NCBI GenBank assembly: GCA_023391335.1
Contig: JAEWBG010000053.1
Span: 1-23,612 of the forward strand
Direction of reading: 5' to 3'
DNA length: 23,612 nucleotides
From: Pseudomonadota bacterium
GTDB taxonomy: Bacteria; Pseudomonadota; Gammaproteobacteria; Steroidobacterales; Steroidobacteraceae
In this document: positions 14,265 through 22,775 of the stretch, piece by piece
Position numbering within the stretch: the stretch's first letter is position 1
How the letters are laid out: each line of letters begins with the position of its first letter
Made by a program: the position numbers and the translations under genes
The notes under the pieces: generated by a model
Told to the model about the DNA's origin: nothing
The model's input: only the letters and a program-made list of their open reading frames with translations
The model's database searches: none

Positions 14265-14313
14265 TAACCGCTAACCGCTAACCGCTAACCGCCAACTCCC
14301 ACCCGCCAACCGT
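14265..14313. repeat. Heptanucleotide repeat array 4 (TAACCGC)
   Basis: TAACCGC is repeated four times without change (14265-14292), followed in phase by CAACTCC, CACCCGC and CAACCGT. CAACCGA at 14244-14250 is in the same phase upstream. The array ends four bases before the stop codon of the minus-strand hydrolase, mirroring array 1, which begins at the kinase stop codon. Nothing in 13868-14316 looks like a gene. Confidence 0.85.
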
Positions 14314-14316
14314 CAT

Positions 14317-15870
14317 TCAGTGCGCATCGAAGAACTCGCGCGTCGCGGCCAAACAAAACGGCGCGACGAGTCCGGCGTGATAGTCCCTCAGCACTGCGCT
14401 AGCGCCTCCATCGGTAGCGCCTTGTGCAACCGCGCTCGCTGCAGCGAGCTGCTTGGCAATGTCGAACTGATCCTTGAAATCTTTGTACGGATCATCGTTG
14501 CCGGTTGGATCTGCGTCGACGTCCAACACGGTCACCGGCGCGGATGTCGGCGCCCAGTAACCCTGCATCAGTTGGGTGTTCATGAAGTACACGGTCGGGT
14601 CCTGATCTCCGCCGCACAACAGTACCGGCGCGGTGGGTGTCCAATTGCGTAAATCATTGGTCTTCAAATCCTGTCGCAAAGGATGCTGAGGCGAGGCGGG
14701 CGGCGCTCCGTTCGTGAAGTTGGGAAATGCGCCGTCTGGATTCGCCTGCGCATCATTCAAGTACGCCAAGCGATAGCTGTTGGTGATCAGATGATTCGGG
14801 CCAAACCCGCGCGCAAACAGAGGCGCTAGCGCGGCCGGCTCAGTCGCCGGTGTGTATGCGGCGTAAGCAGGATCGGGCGGCGTTTCGCTGAAGAGTTGAT
14901 CGCTCGGCAACTTTCCCTGCGCGTACAGATCCGAGCGGCTGGTGGTGCTCGGTAGTAAGTTTTCAATTGTGCTCGCGTATGGGGTTTCGAACATGTCGCC
15001 CGGCTGCGCGTACACATTTCCGTATGCATGTTGGTAACTGTTCGCGAGCAGCGCGGTGAAGATAGGTGCACCGCCATTCACTTGGCCGTAAAAAACAGCG
15101 TCTGCAAAGGCGCTTAAAGCGTAGGGGCCGGACATCGGCGCCGATGCGGTGACCTGAATGCCCGCGGCCTGCATCGCGCGATGCGTCGCCATGGCAACGT
15201 GGCCGCCTTGCGAATAGCCTGTGATGAAGAGTTTCGAACCTGCTGTCGTGGTCGGGGCGTCCATCGTCGGCAACGCGCTGCGCGAAGCCGCGAGTGCATC
15301 CATCATTTCGTTCGCAGATTGTTCCGCGACCAAGTAGGGGTGGTATTGAAGCGATGAGCTGTCATAGCCGGCATAGTTGGGCGCGACGACGATATAACCT
15401 TGCGAGACGAATGCGAGGGCGATCAATAGGCCTTCCTTGTTGGGTTCTCCGGAAGCGGGTTTCACCGCTGCGATATTGAAGTTGCGATCGGTTGTCGTGC
15501 CGTGTGCGTACAACACGACTGGCCGTCCGCCCTGACACGCCGGATCGATGCCTGCCGGCACCATGAGTGCACCGGATGCAGTGGCCGCTTCGTTCTTGGC
15601 ACCCACCGTGTTGTACTCGATGTAGTGCACATCGACGCGACACTTCGGTGCGCCGGTGAGTTGGAGTGTGGCTTGTGTTTCGGGCGATGCGCCGAAAGCG
15701 GCAGCGAGATCCGCTGCCGAGAGAGACGCTACTCGCGCTGGAGGGGAGTGAAGCAACGTGCCGCGCTGCGGCGCTTGCGACACTGAGGAGTCTTTGTGAT
15801 TCGACCCGCCACAGGCCGCAAGTACGAGCAAGGCGCTGAGACAGAACAGGTTGCGAGCCATTCCTAACAT
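14317..15870 (-). CDS. Lipoprotein alpha/beta hydrolase (secretory-lipase-like)
   Basis: This 517-residue protein has a lipoprotein signal, MLGMARNLFCLSALLVLAAC, with lipidated Cys20 in the lipobox LAAC, followed by a Gly/Ser linker. ATG 15870 is used because AGGA lies at a usable distance upstream; the longer frame to 16125 would run into the divergent gene. The alpha/beta hydrolase nucleophile is Ser220 in GYSQGG. VLYAHGTT near 119-126 is the likely oxyanion strand. LCGGDQDPTVYF near the end supplies a candidate Asp, and RDYHAGL a candidate His. The enzyme should be an esterase, lipase or peptidase anchored in the envelope; the substrate cannot be deduced. It is a single gene, convergent with the kinase across the repeat-rich gap. 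Confidence 0.85.
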   Translation of the reverse strand: MLGMARNLFCLSALLVLAACGGSNHKDSSVSQAPQRGTLLHSPPARVASLSAADLAAAFGASPETQATLQLTGAPKCRVDVHYIEYNTVGAKNEAATASGALMVPAGIDPACQGGRPVVLYAHGTTTDRNFNIAAVKPASGEPNKEGLLIALAFVSQGYIVVAPNYAGYDSSSLQYHPYLVAEQSANEMMDALAASRSALPTMDAPTTTAGSKLFITGYSQGGHVAMATHRAMQAAGIQVTASAPMSGPYALSAFADAVFYGQVNGGAPIFTALLANSYQHAYGNVYAQPGDMFETPYASTIENLLPSTTSRSDLYAQGKLPSDQLFSETPPDPAYAAYTPATEPAALAPLFARGFGPNHLITNSYRLAYLNDAQANPDGAFPNFTNGAPPASPQHPLRQDLKTNDLRNWTPTAPVLLCGGDQDPTVYFMNTQLMQGYWAPTSAPVTVLDVDADPTGNDDPYKDFKDQFDIAKQLAAASAVAQGATDGGASAVLRDYHAGLVAPFCLAATREFFDAH

Positions 15871-16037
15871 GATGCGATTTCCTGATCGTTCGAAATGCGT
15901 GAACATGAAGCAACTCGCGAAGCTCGGGGGCGGGTCCATCGATGCTGCGTTTGTAACGGTTCCGCGAGCCTGCGTGCGCGATGTCTGACACACACGCTCG
16001 ACGCATCGGCATAAGCTCGGATGAGGCACGAAGGTAG

Positions 16038-16670
16038 GTGTCGAGAAGCGAAGATTTACTTCTTGAGCAGGCCGAAACCGGCTCCTGGTTCGTGTATTTG
16101 CTCTTGCTGACTGATTGCACCGCATTCAAGGTGGGATTCACGTGCAATCCGTTGCAGCGCGTCTACGCCTTTCATCGCCGCTACTTCGAAGCGTTCGATC
16201 TGGATCAATCGCTGCTCATCGACGTGTATACGTGCGAGGCGGCGCGAGAGCTAGAGGCGGAGCTGAAGCGGATGTTGGCACCGAATCGAGTTGCGGCTCC
16301 GTCCTGGGTGGCGGCGCAGGCCGGCGGAATCACGGAATGGTTTAGCGCAGTCTTTTTCAGCGATGCGCTTGCTCACGTACGCCAGCATGGAGCTGCCCAC
16401 ACTCAACGGCTCGTCGAATTGCGATCGCAGATGGAAACTTCTCTCGTTACCCATCGTGACCAGTTCGAGCGGTGGACAGTCTCCGAGCTCCAATACATCG
16501 ATCTGCTCGCGCGCAATTCCAAAACGAGCGGAGCGGCTCGCGAGCGGATGCAACGCCTGGGCGATTGGATGGACGCCTACCGTCGATTCGACATACCGGT
16601 GTTCGCGGAGGCTCCGGAAATTCGCCAGGCGCTGCGCGAGCTGCAATCTTCGCGAAACTTCTGGCGCTAG
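16038..16670 (+). CDS. GIY-YIG-superfamily (MUG113/T5orf172-like) protein
   Basis: This is a 210-residue cytoplasmic protein. Residues 17-35 (WFVYLL ... FKVGFT) match the degenerate GIY...YIG core, with NPLQRV supplying the conserved Arg (Arg41). The later segment EAARELEAELKRML and the ending GGITEWF (96-102) fit the MUG113/T5orf172 subgroup, which is often linked to mobile DNA or phage and whose catalytic status is unclear. Residues 105-210 are helical and unrecognised. The GTG start at 16038 follows AAGG closely. The 167-base gap to the divergent lipoprotein hydrolase should hold both promoters, but I could not place them. The next plus-strand gene begins 62 bases after its stop. Confidence 0.7.
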   Translation: MSRSEDLLLEQAETGSWFVYLLLLTDCTAFKVGFTCNPLQRVYAFHRRYFEAFDLDQSLLIDVYTCEAARELEAELKRMLAPNRVAAPSWVAAQAGGITEWFSAVFFSDALAHVRQHGAAHTQRLVELRSQMETSLVTHRDQFERWTVSELQYIDLLARNSKTSGAARERMQRLGDWMDAYRRFDIPVFAEAPEIRQALRELQSSRNFWR

Positions 16671-16732
16671 ATGGTGACGATGACGATTGCTGCGTGCTAA
16701 AAGCTCGCCACGATAACAACGAAGGTGCACGC

Positions 16733-17260
16733 TTGAGCTTCAATCGATCGGCAAGCTTGTTGATCTTGCTGCTGTTCTCGAGTGCGACTGCGCTGGGGGC
16801 GACGCCGGCTCCAACGTCGAGCGAAGTGTTCCAGGCGCACGCTGTCGTGTTTCTCGTGACGACGCTCATCGTTGTGATGTGCGTGGTGATTCACTACGAG
16901 ATTCTGTCGTTTCTCACCCGCTGGATCCGAACGATTCACTTGCCGCCGCGCCGGCGCATCTTGATTTTGATCTTTTCGATGCTTGCGGCTCATGTGCTCG
17001 AGATCTGGATTTTCGGAGCGGGCTACTTCGGGCTGACGCGCGAAGCGACTCAGGGAGAACTGCTTGCTCGTCATCCGATGGGAATTCTCGACTACGTGTA
17101 TTTCTCTGCAGTGAGCTTCACGACGCTGGGTCTTGGCGATATCGCCCCCATCGGTCCGATCCGTTTCATGGCGGGTACCGAATCGCTGACCGGCTTTGTG
17201 CTCATTACTTGGTCGGGTGCATTCACGTTCATGGAAATGCAGCGCTTCTGGAAGGACTGA
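16733..17260 (+). CDS. Small potassium-channel-like membrane protein (Ion_trans_2 type)
   Basis: This is a 175-residue membrane protein. TTG 16733 is chosen because AAGG precedes it by seven bases and it gives a signal-like N-terminus ending SATALGA. The longer frame upstream overlaps the previous gene and is not protein-like. Hydrophobic segments are about 33-55, 75-98 and 145-168. Between the last two is a pore loop, YFSAVSFTTLGLGD, with the selectivity filter TLGLGD at 131-136. Potassium channels usually have GYGD or GFGD here; the Leu variant occurs in some two-pore channels. No nucleotide-binding or RCK domain follows. It may conduct K+ or be a channel homologue with altered selectivity. 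Its stop directly abuts the earliest possible MFS start. Confidence 0.8.
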   Translation: MSFNRSASLLILLLFSSATALGATPAPTSSEVFQAHAVVFLVTTLIVVMCVVIHYEILSFLTRWIRTIHLPPRRRILILIFSMLAAHVLEIWIFGAGYFGLTREATQGELLARHPMGILDYVYFSAVSFTTLGLGDIAPIGPIRFMAGTESLTGFVLITWSGAFTFMEMQRFWKD

Positions 17261-17299
17261 GTGCATGCACATCGATCAGCCGCAACGTTGGAGCTGGGA

Positions 17300-18529
17300 G
17301 TGAAAGGTCTTCGTTGGCGGATGATCGGGCTGTTGATGATCGGGACCGTGCTTGCCTATTTGACGCGAGCCAGTTTGGGCGTAGCCGCGCCTACCCTGAT
17401 CGACGATCTGCATATCACGACCGAGCAATACTCCTGGATCACCGGCACCTTTCAATTCGGCTTGTTGTTGCAACCGTTCTGCGGCTACGTGCTCGATGCG
17501 CTGGGCCTCAAAGTCGGCCTCGCGCTGTTTGCCGGCGCTTGGTCGATCATCACGATGGCACATGGATTGGCGAATAGCTGGCAAGCATTCGCTGGGTTGC
17601 GCGCGCTGATGGGAGTTGCGGAAGGATCGGCTCATCCCTCTGGCATGAAAACCGTCGCCGAATGGTTTCCTGCCAAAGAACGCGGCGTGGCAGGCGGTCT
17701 ATACAACGTCGGCGCATCGCTTGGTTCCATGCTCGCCCCGCCGTTGATCGCGTGGGCAACGCTCGTATACGGCTGGCGTTTCGCATTCGTTATTGCGGGC
17801 GCATTGGGCATCGTCTGGGTCGTGCTTTGGCTTGCCTTCTATCATTCTCCGAGTGCACATCCCAAGCTCTCGGATAAAGAGCGCGAATACATTCGATCAG
17901 GACAGGAAGCGCATCTCGCAAGCGATGACACCAAACCGTCGATTCTGAGTCTCGCGCGGCAACGCAATTTCTGGGGCATCGCGCTGCCGAGATTTCTAGC
18001 CGATCCGACCTGGGGCACGCTCGCATTCTGGGTGCCGCTGTATCTCACCCAAGTGCGCGGCTTCGACTTGAAGCAAATCGCGCTGTTCGCTTGGCTGCCG
18101 TTCGTGGCGGCAGATTTGGGAAGCATGTTTGGACCGGTTGTCGTCCTATTCCTGCAGCGCCGCGGCGTATCGCTGATCGACGCGCGACGTTGGGCATTCA
18201 CGTTGGGCACCATGCTGATGGTGTCCATGGCGTTCGTCGGAAAGGTGCAGAGTCCAGTCGCCGCAATTGCACTGTTGTGTCTGGGTGGCTTCGCTCATCA
18301 AACGCTGTCCGTCACGGTGATCACCATGGCGTCCGACTTGTTCAAACGCAACGAGGTCGCGACGGTCGCCGGCATGGCGGGCACTTGTGGCAATGCGGGC
18401 CTGATGATTTTCTCGCTTCTCATCGGTGCGTTGGTCGCAAAGGCTGGATACGACCCGTTCTTCGTTGCACTAGGCACGCTTGACTTGGTAGGCGCCGCAG
18501 TTCTATGGCTGCTGTTGAAATCTCGCTGA
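17300..18529 (+). CDS. MFS transporter, sugar/organic-acid type (ACS-family-like)
   Basis: This 409-residue transporter has twelve predicted helices. GTG 17300 (MKGLRWRMIGLLMIG) has GGAG at six bases and matches the usual GLRWxxIGLL opening. GTG 17261 would add 13 residues and would follow the channel stop directly. The N-terminal half carries LTRASLGVAAPTL, GLRALMGVAEGSAHPSGMKTVAEWFPAKERGVAGG and NVGASLGSMLAPPL, typical of the anion:cation symporter branch that includes hexuronate transporters. The next gene, a cytoplasmic GH43 enzyme, begins nine bases after the stop. The likely cargo is therefore a hemicellulose-derived sugar or oligosaccharide. That is inferred from the neighbour, since the family alone would suggest a sugar acid. 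Confidence 0.9.
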   Translation: MKGLRWRMIGLLMIGTVLAYLTRASLGVAAPTLIDDLHITTEQYSWITGTFQFGLLLQPFCGYVLDALGLKVGLALFAGAWSIITMAHGLANSWQAFAGLRALMGVAEGSAHPSGMKTVAEWFPAKERGVAGGLYNVGASLGSMLAPPLIAWATLVYGWRFAFVIAGALGIVWVVLWLAFYHSPSAHPKLSDKEREYIRSGQEAHLASDDTKPSILSLARQRNFWGIALPRFLADPTWGTLAFWVPLYLTQVRGFDLKQIALFAWLPFVAADLGSMFGPVVVLFLQRRGVSLIDARRWAFTLGTMLMVSMAFVGKVQSPVAAIALLCLGGFAHQTLSVTVITMASDLFKRNEVATVAGMAGTCGNAGLMIFSLLIGALVAKAGYDPFFVALGTLDLVGAAVLWLLLKSR

Positions 18530-18538
18530 TCTGCAAAC

Positions 18539-20185
18539 ATGTCGACACAGATTCTCAATCCCATCCTGCGCGGCTTTAATCCGGATCCGTCCATCTGCCG
18601 AGTTGGGGACGATTACTACATCGCAACGTCCACGTTCGAGTGGTATCCGGGCGTGCAGATCCATCATTCGCGCGACCTGGTGAATTGGCGGTTGCTGACG
18701 CGCCCGCTGCGGCGTGCCAGTCAGCTCAATATGCTGGGCGATCCGGACTCATGCGGCATTTGGGCTCCGTGCCTCACCTATGCTGATGGTTTGTTCTATC
18801 TGATCTACACCGACGTCAAACGCTACGGCCGTACTACGGTGGGCGGCGCATCCGGTGCATCGCTTCGCGATTTACACAATTACCTGGTGACGAGTTCAGC
18901 GATCGACGGCGAATGGTCCGATCCGATTTACTTGAACAGCAGCGGCTTCGATCCGTCGCTGTTTCATGACGATGACGGACGCAAGTATCTGCTCAACATG
19001 TTGTGGGACTATCGCCCTGGAAAAAATCGGTTCGCAGGCATCGTGCTGCAGGAGTACTCGCATGCTCAGGGGTGCTTGATCGGCGAGCGCAAGTTGATTT
19101 TCTCCGGCACACCTCTCGGACTCACAGAGGCGCCGCATTTGTACAAACGCGACGGCTACTACCACCTGATCACCGCGGAAGGCGGAACGGCGTGGAATCA
19201 CGCCGTTACGATGGCGCGTTCGCGATCGATTACCGGACCCTACGAGCTGCATCCGGATGTGTATATCTTGAGTTCGCGAGACCGCCCTGAGATCGAGTTG
19301 CAGCGCGCGGGACACGCTGATCTCGTCGAGACGCAAACAGGCGAGACCTACATGGTGTACTTGTGTGGTCGCCCGCTAAGGAATCGCGGCCGCTGCGTGT
19401 TGGGTCGAGAGACTGCGATTCAAAAGATGGTGTGGGGATCCGATGGATGGTTGCGCACTGCCGATGCTCGCGCGACGCCAGAGATCATCGCCGCCGCCCC
19501 GACGCTGGCCGAATGCAAATGGCCCGTAGCTTCGGGTCGCACCGACTTCAATGAACCCAGCTTGCCGATCGAATTCCAGTGGTTGCGTTCTCCATGGCCG
19601 GAGGAATTATTTAGTTTGAGCGCACGCCCGGGCTACTTGAGATTGTATGGGCGTGAATCGATGGGAAGTTTGTTTCGCCAGTCGCTCGTCGCCCGACGTC
19701 AACAAGCGTTTTGCTACACCGCGATCACATCGGTCGAGTTCGAGCCAGAGCACTTTCAGCAATCGGCAGGACTCGTGTGCTACTACAACGCATCCAAGTT
19801 TCACTACTTACACATCTCGCATGACGAGCAAATTGGCAAGCATGTGCGAGTCATGTCGGCACTGCCCGATTCGCCTCAGGCTGACGCGTTCACCGCGCCG
19901 ATTCCCATCGAGCAAGGCGTGCCAATCGAATTGCGAGTCGAGGTGGATTGCGAACGACTCCGCTTCGGTTATCGACTTGCAGGAAAACGCTGGCAATGGT
20001 TACCGGAGCAATTCGACGCGAGCATCTTGTCCGATGAAGCGAGTGCGCCCGGCCTGCCGAACTTCACTGGCGCGTTCGTGGGGATGGCTTGCCAGGACAC
20101 GTCCGGAACCGGCAAGTCGGCGGACTTCGACTACTTCGAATACGTCGAACGCGAGTATCGGCGCGATCTACCAACGCGCGACTGA
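18539..20185 (+). CDS. GH43 family beta-xylosidase (possible alpha-arabinofuranosidase)
   Basis: This 548-residue enzyme without a signal peptide is predicted to cleave xylo-oligosaccharides in the cytoplasm by inversion. The five-bladed propeller domain begins with ILRGFNPDPSI, whose Asp16 is the general base. Asp138 in SGFDPSLF is the pKa modulator, and Glu197 in LTEAPHLY is the general acid. All three are in the expected order. The C-terminal beta-sandwich (about 340-540) has the XynB-type segment AGLVCYYNASKFHYLHISHDE. Total length matches the SXA/XynB subgroup. It follows the MFS gene by nine bases, which implies import of intact oligosaccharides. It ends 22 bases before the convergent esterase gene. 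Some members of this subgroup also have arabinofuranosidase activity. Confidence 0.93.
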   Translation: MSTQILNPILRGFNPDPSICRVGDDYYIATSTFEWYPGVQIHHSRDLVNWRLLTRPLRRASQLNMLGDPDSCGIWAPCLTYADGLFYLIYTDVKRYGRTTVGGASGASLRDLHNYLVTSSAIDGEWSDPIYLNSSGFDPSLFHDDDGRKYLLNMLWDYRPGKNRFAGIVLQEYSHAQGCLIGERKLIFSGTPLGLTEAPHLYKRDGYYHLITAEGGTAWNHAVTMARSRSITGPYELHPDVYILSSRDRPEIELQRAGHADLVETQTGETYMVYLCGRPLRNRGRCVLGRETAIQKMVWGSDGWLRTADARATPEIIAAAPTLAECKWPVASGRTDFNEPSLPIEFQWLRSPWPEELFSLSARPGYLRLYGRESMGSLFRQSLVARRQQAFCYTAITSVEFEPEHFQQSAGLVCYYNASKFHYLHISHDEQIGKHVRVMSALPDSPQADAFTAPIPIEQGVPIELRVEVDCERLRFGYRLAGKRWQWLPEQFDASILSDEASAPGLPNFTGAFVGMACQDTSGTGKSADFDYFEYVEREYRRDLPTRD

Positions 20186-20207
20186 GATCTCGCATCGAAG
20201 CGTCAGA

Positions 20208-21188
20208 TCAGTGCGAATGCAACCAGCCTGCCGCGCTGAGCCACTGCATGATCACTGACTGCCATCGATCCCGGGGCATCAAGAAAAAGCCGTGTTGTCC
20301 TCTTTCGAACAGATGCATCTCCACAGGAACGCCGGCGTGCCGAAGTGCTTCGTAGAAGCGGACGCTGTTATCGACATCGACCAGTTGGTCATCGGTCGCA
20401 TGCAGCAGTAGCGTTGGCGGGGTGTCCTCCGTCACCTGCAATTCGTTTGAGAACAATCGCACCTGCGCTTCGGAGGGATTGGCTCCAAGTAACGCATCAC
20501 GCGAACCGCTGTGCGTGATGTCCTTCTGCATGCTGATCACCGGATAGACCGCGATCAAGAAGTCCGGACGCAAGCTGATGTGATCGGGGTTGTCGATGTA
20601 ATCCTTTTTGAAGTGCGTGGCGAGCGTCGATGCCAAGTGTCCTCCGGCGGAAAAGCCGATCGCGCCGATGCGCGCAGGATCCAAATTCCATTCCTTTGCA
20701 TGTTGACGGACGAACCGCATCGCTTGTTGTGCGTCTTGCAGCGGCCCGATGGATTTGTCGACCATCGTTTTATTGCTCGGGAGTCGGTACTTGACCACGA
20801 ACGCGGCGATGCCGTGATCGACCAAGTATTGGGCTTGCTGAGTGCCTTCGTACTCGAAAGTGAGTCCAGCGTATCCACCGCCCGGCAGAACGACGATGCC
20901 CGTCCCTGTCGCTCGCATCTTTGCAGGTAGATAGACCTGGATTTCCGGACGCGAGACGTTCCTCACGAAGCCGCGATCGGCACCTGACTCCTCATCCGGG
21001 CCCGGCTTCGAATTCGGAATAGGGTTGTCTCCGTACAGCGGAAGGCTCTGCATCTTTGGTGGAAAAGCGGCAGCCATGTCGAGCGGTTCGCTTGCCGGCT
21101 TGCGAGGAGCAGCGGCCGCTTGTGCGGCGACAGCGATGTGTGCGGCGCTGAGAAGAAGTACAAACACACGTAAGCTGAGTGGATTCAA
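20208..21188 (-). CDS. Secreted alpha/beta hydrolase, acetyl-xylan-esterase-like
   Basis: This is a 326-residue secreted esterase candidate. The N-terminus MNPLSLRVFVLLLSAAHIAVAAQA is a signal peptide. The start is TTG at 21188 with AGG near the right distance, which is weak. The oxyanion region VLPGGGYAGLTFEYEG (100-115) replaces the HGGGW of the hormone-sensitive-lipase branch. The nucleophile is Ser180 in GFSAGGH, with Asp266 or Asp267 in HATDDQLV and His299 in RGQHGFF. Members of this group are often found with xylan genes and remove acetyl groups from sugars. Facing a GH43 xylosidase at 22 bases, this one probably deacetylates xylan fragments outside the cytoplasm. Carbohydrate specificity is an inference. 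Confidence 0.87.
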   Translation of the reverse strand: MNPLSLRVFVLLLSAAHIAVAAQAAAAPRKPASEPLDMAAAFPPKMQSLPLYGDNPIPNSKPGPDEESGADRGFVRNVSRPEIQVYLPAKMRATGTGIVVLPGGGYAGLTFEYEGTQQAQYLVDHGIAAFVVKYRLPSNKTMVDKSIGPLQDAQQAMRFVRQHAKEWNLDPARIGAIGFSAGGHLASTLATHFKKDYIDNPDHISLRPDFLIAVYPVISMQKDITHSGSRDALLGANPSEAQVRLFSNELQVTEDTPPTLLLHATDDQLVDVDNSVRFYEALRHAGVPVEMHLFERGQHGFFLMPRDRWQSVIMQWLSAAGWLHSH

Positions 21189-21282
21189 ATCGAAGACCTG
21201 TTTTGTCTGAAGCTAAATCAGCTCAAGGAAGCGACTACCAGCAAGCTTAGCTCGCGTCCGTCATGCTGCACTTCGGGATTGA

Positions 21283-21621
21283 TCATGATTTCAAGGACAG
21301 AGCACAGCTTACGAGTTGCACGCTGGATTGCGCGGGGTCGATTGTCAGCGTGAAGATGTAGCGGCCAGGTTTTTCTAGTGCCGTTAGCACGATGGGCACG
21401 CACCGGCTTACCGCATATCGATAGTCCCCATTCGTATTGTCGATGAAGGAGACCGTGGTAGGCGTGGTGCTGTTCAGTAGAATTCCCGTGATTTTTGGCG
21501 TCGAGGTGTGCAGTTCGACACCCGTAACGGTATCGAATTCGTATGTGGTCGGGGCCGCCATCAATGAGTGCGTGGCCAAAAGGAGAACAGAGCCGAGTGT
21601 CCGTTTCGTCGCTTGATGCAT
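21283..21621 (-). CDS. Small secreted protein of unknown function
   Basis: This 112-residue protein has a signal peptide, MHQATKRTLGSVLLLATHSLMA, cut before APTTYEF. ATG 21621 has GAGG at eight bases. ATG 21645 overlaps the upstream stop by four bases (ATGA) and could allow coupled translation with eight extra residues. The mature part is rich in Thr, Val and Ser and looks like a small beta-sandwich (EFDTVTGVELHTSTPKITG, PGRYIFTLTIDPAQ). It has two cysteines that could form one disulfide. I do not recognise the family. Its place directly after the DCDD-repeat lipoprotein suggests a shared envelope role. Confidence 0.7.
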   Translation of the reverse strand: MHQATKRTLGSVLLLATHSLMAAPTTYEFDTVTGVELHTSTPKITGILLNSTTPTTVSFIDNTNGDYRYAVSRCVPIVLTALEKPGRYIFTLTIDPAQSSVQLVSCALSLKS

Positions 21622-21641
21622 CGTAAAATCCTCAATAGTTC

Positions 21642-22460
21642 TCATGGAGTTGTAAGGATTGCGGGAGACAGATCGAAGTTTGATTCGGCGGTTGAGGCCG
21701 GATCACGGAGGCTATCGTTGGGGTCGTATCCCAAAAGGGATTTGCCAGCACTGGCCGTTGCTCCAATGCACTGCATATTGAATTCGCCTGCTCCGACTCC
21801 GTCGCCGTCACCATCTACGTATGTGGCTACCATTCGCCAGGTGTTTGAGTCTGCGTCATCGCAATCCGTTTCCTCTGATGCGGTTGGATCTGCACGATAG
21901 GCGGTGGGGAGAGTAGTTCCGCTGCAGACTTGACCCGCTGCCGTAACGTAGTGCGCATCGCTATCAGCGTCCCGTGACTCAAATGCGAGCTGCTGCCACA
22001 CTTGCGATATCGAGTCATCACAGTCGACATCTGCTGGGTCGGTCGGTTCTGAAAAATAGCCATCGGGCAGTGACTTGCCGGAGCAGACTTGTCCAGTCAG
22101 ATTTACCGGATGCGAATCGCCGTCCGTGTCGACCGCAACAAATGCGAGTAGCTGCCATCTGGCTGGGTTGAAGTCATCGCAGTCTGCGGCGGAGGTCGCT
22201 ACTGCTTGCGTGGAGAAGCCAGTTGCAAGCGAGCTACCTGAGCAAACCTGACCTGATGAATTGACGAAGTATCCGTCCGAATCGGCATCGGTTGAAGTGT
22301 ACGTCAGCATCTGCCATCGAGATGGATCGTCCGGAGCACAGTCCGTCTTAGTGGTACCAGATCGGTCTAGGTTGCCGTTCGATGCGCCACCACTGCCGCC
22401 GCAGCCGGCGAGCTGTAGCGTGATCGCTAGAGCGATGGCGCACCTTGTGAGCTTATACAT
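21642..22460 (-). CDS. Lipoprotein with four 53-residue DCDD/DxDxD metal-binding-like repeats
   Basis: This 272-residue protein has the lipobox LAGC with lipidated Cys20. Repeats begin at residues 40, 93, 146 and 199. The first three are exactly 53 residues and the fourth is degenerate. Each has DC(DD), a W near position 10, an acidic DxDxD loop near 19-23 and GQVCSG near 31-36, giving two cysteines that probably form a disulfide. The pairing of DxDGDG-like loops with DCDD resembles the putative metal-binding repeats of MopE-like surface proteins. Calcium or another metal is a reasonable ligand, though unproven. The ribosome site is weak (GGAT). The protein probably sits on the periplasmic or outer face of the outer membrane. 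Confidence 0.82.
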   Translation of the reverse strand: MYKLTRCAIALAITLQLAGCGGSGGASNGNLDRSGTTKTDCAPDDPSRWQMLTYTSTDADSDGYFVNSSGQVCSGSSLATGFSTQAVATSAADCDDFNPARWQLLAFVAVDTDGDSHPVNLTGQVCSGKSLPDGYFSEPTDPADVDCDDSISQVWQQLAFESRDADSDAHYVTAAGQVCSGTTLPTAYRADPTASEETDCDDADSNTWRMVATYVDGDGDGVGAGEFNMQCIGATASAGKSLLGYDPNDSLRDPASTAESNFDLSPAILTTP

Positions 22461-22775
22461 TGTATGGGTGATCCTGCCTGATCAACTGAGCTACCGATTG
22501 TGTCGGGCTATTGTTATGCACTTAGATTAGCTGCTCCTGACTCGGGTAACTAGTCCAGCGCGCTCTGAAGCAGCCAATCTTCCGAGATTGTGGAGGGATT
22601 CTGAATCTTGAGGGTCAGGTCGGTAATAGGAATCACCAATTCGGCGGTGAGGGCTTGGGACAAACAGGGATTTTCAGAAGCGTTTCCCATCAGTGCTGCG
22701 GCCCACGTGATCGGGAACCGAAAACGTACTGTGTAGTTCTAGTGCCTTCCCTCAATCAGTGTAAGGAGACGCAAG
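22461..22775. other. Divergent intergenic region, no gene seen
   Basis: This 315-base gap separates the minus-strand lipoprotein gene from the plus-strand gene at 22776 and should carry two promoters. I see no convincing -35/-10 pair, hairpin array, heptamer array or terminator in it. The only notable string is AAGGAG at the end, the ribosome site of the next gene. Confidence 0.5.

Noticed and set aside
14317..16125. Longer version of the lipoprotein hydrolase starting at 16125
   Set aside because: The lipobox requires the start near 15870, and the longer form overlaps the divergent GIY-YIG-like gene.
16472..16732. Upstream extension of the channel gene to 16472
   Set aside because: It overlaps the GIY-YIG-like gene in another frame, is not protein-like, and would bury the signal peptide; TTG 16733 has a good ribosome site.
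22461..22500. Minus-strand string GGTAGCTCAGTTGA, like a tRNA D-arm
   Set aside because: No acceptor pairing, anticodon arm or GGTTCGAATCC T-arm follows at the right distance.
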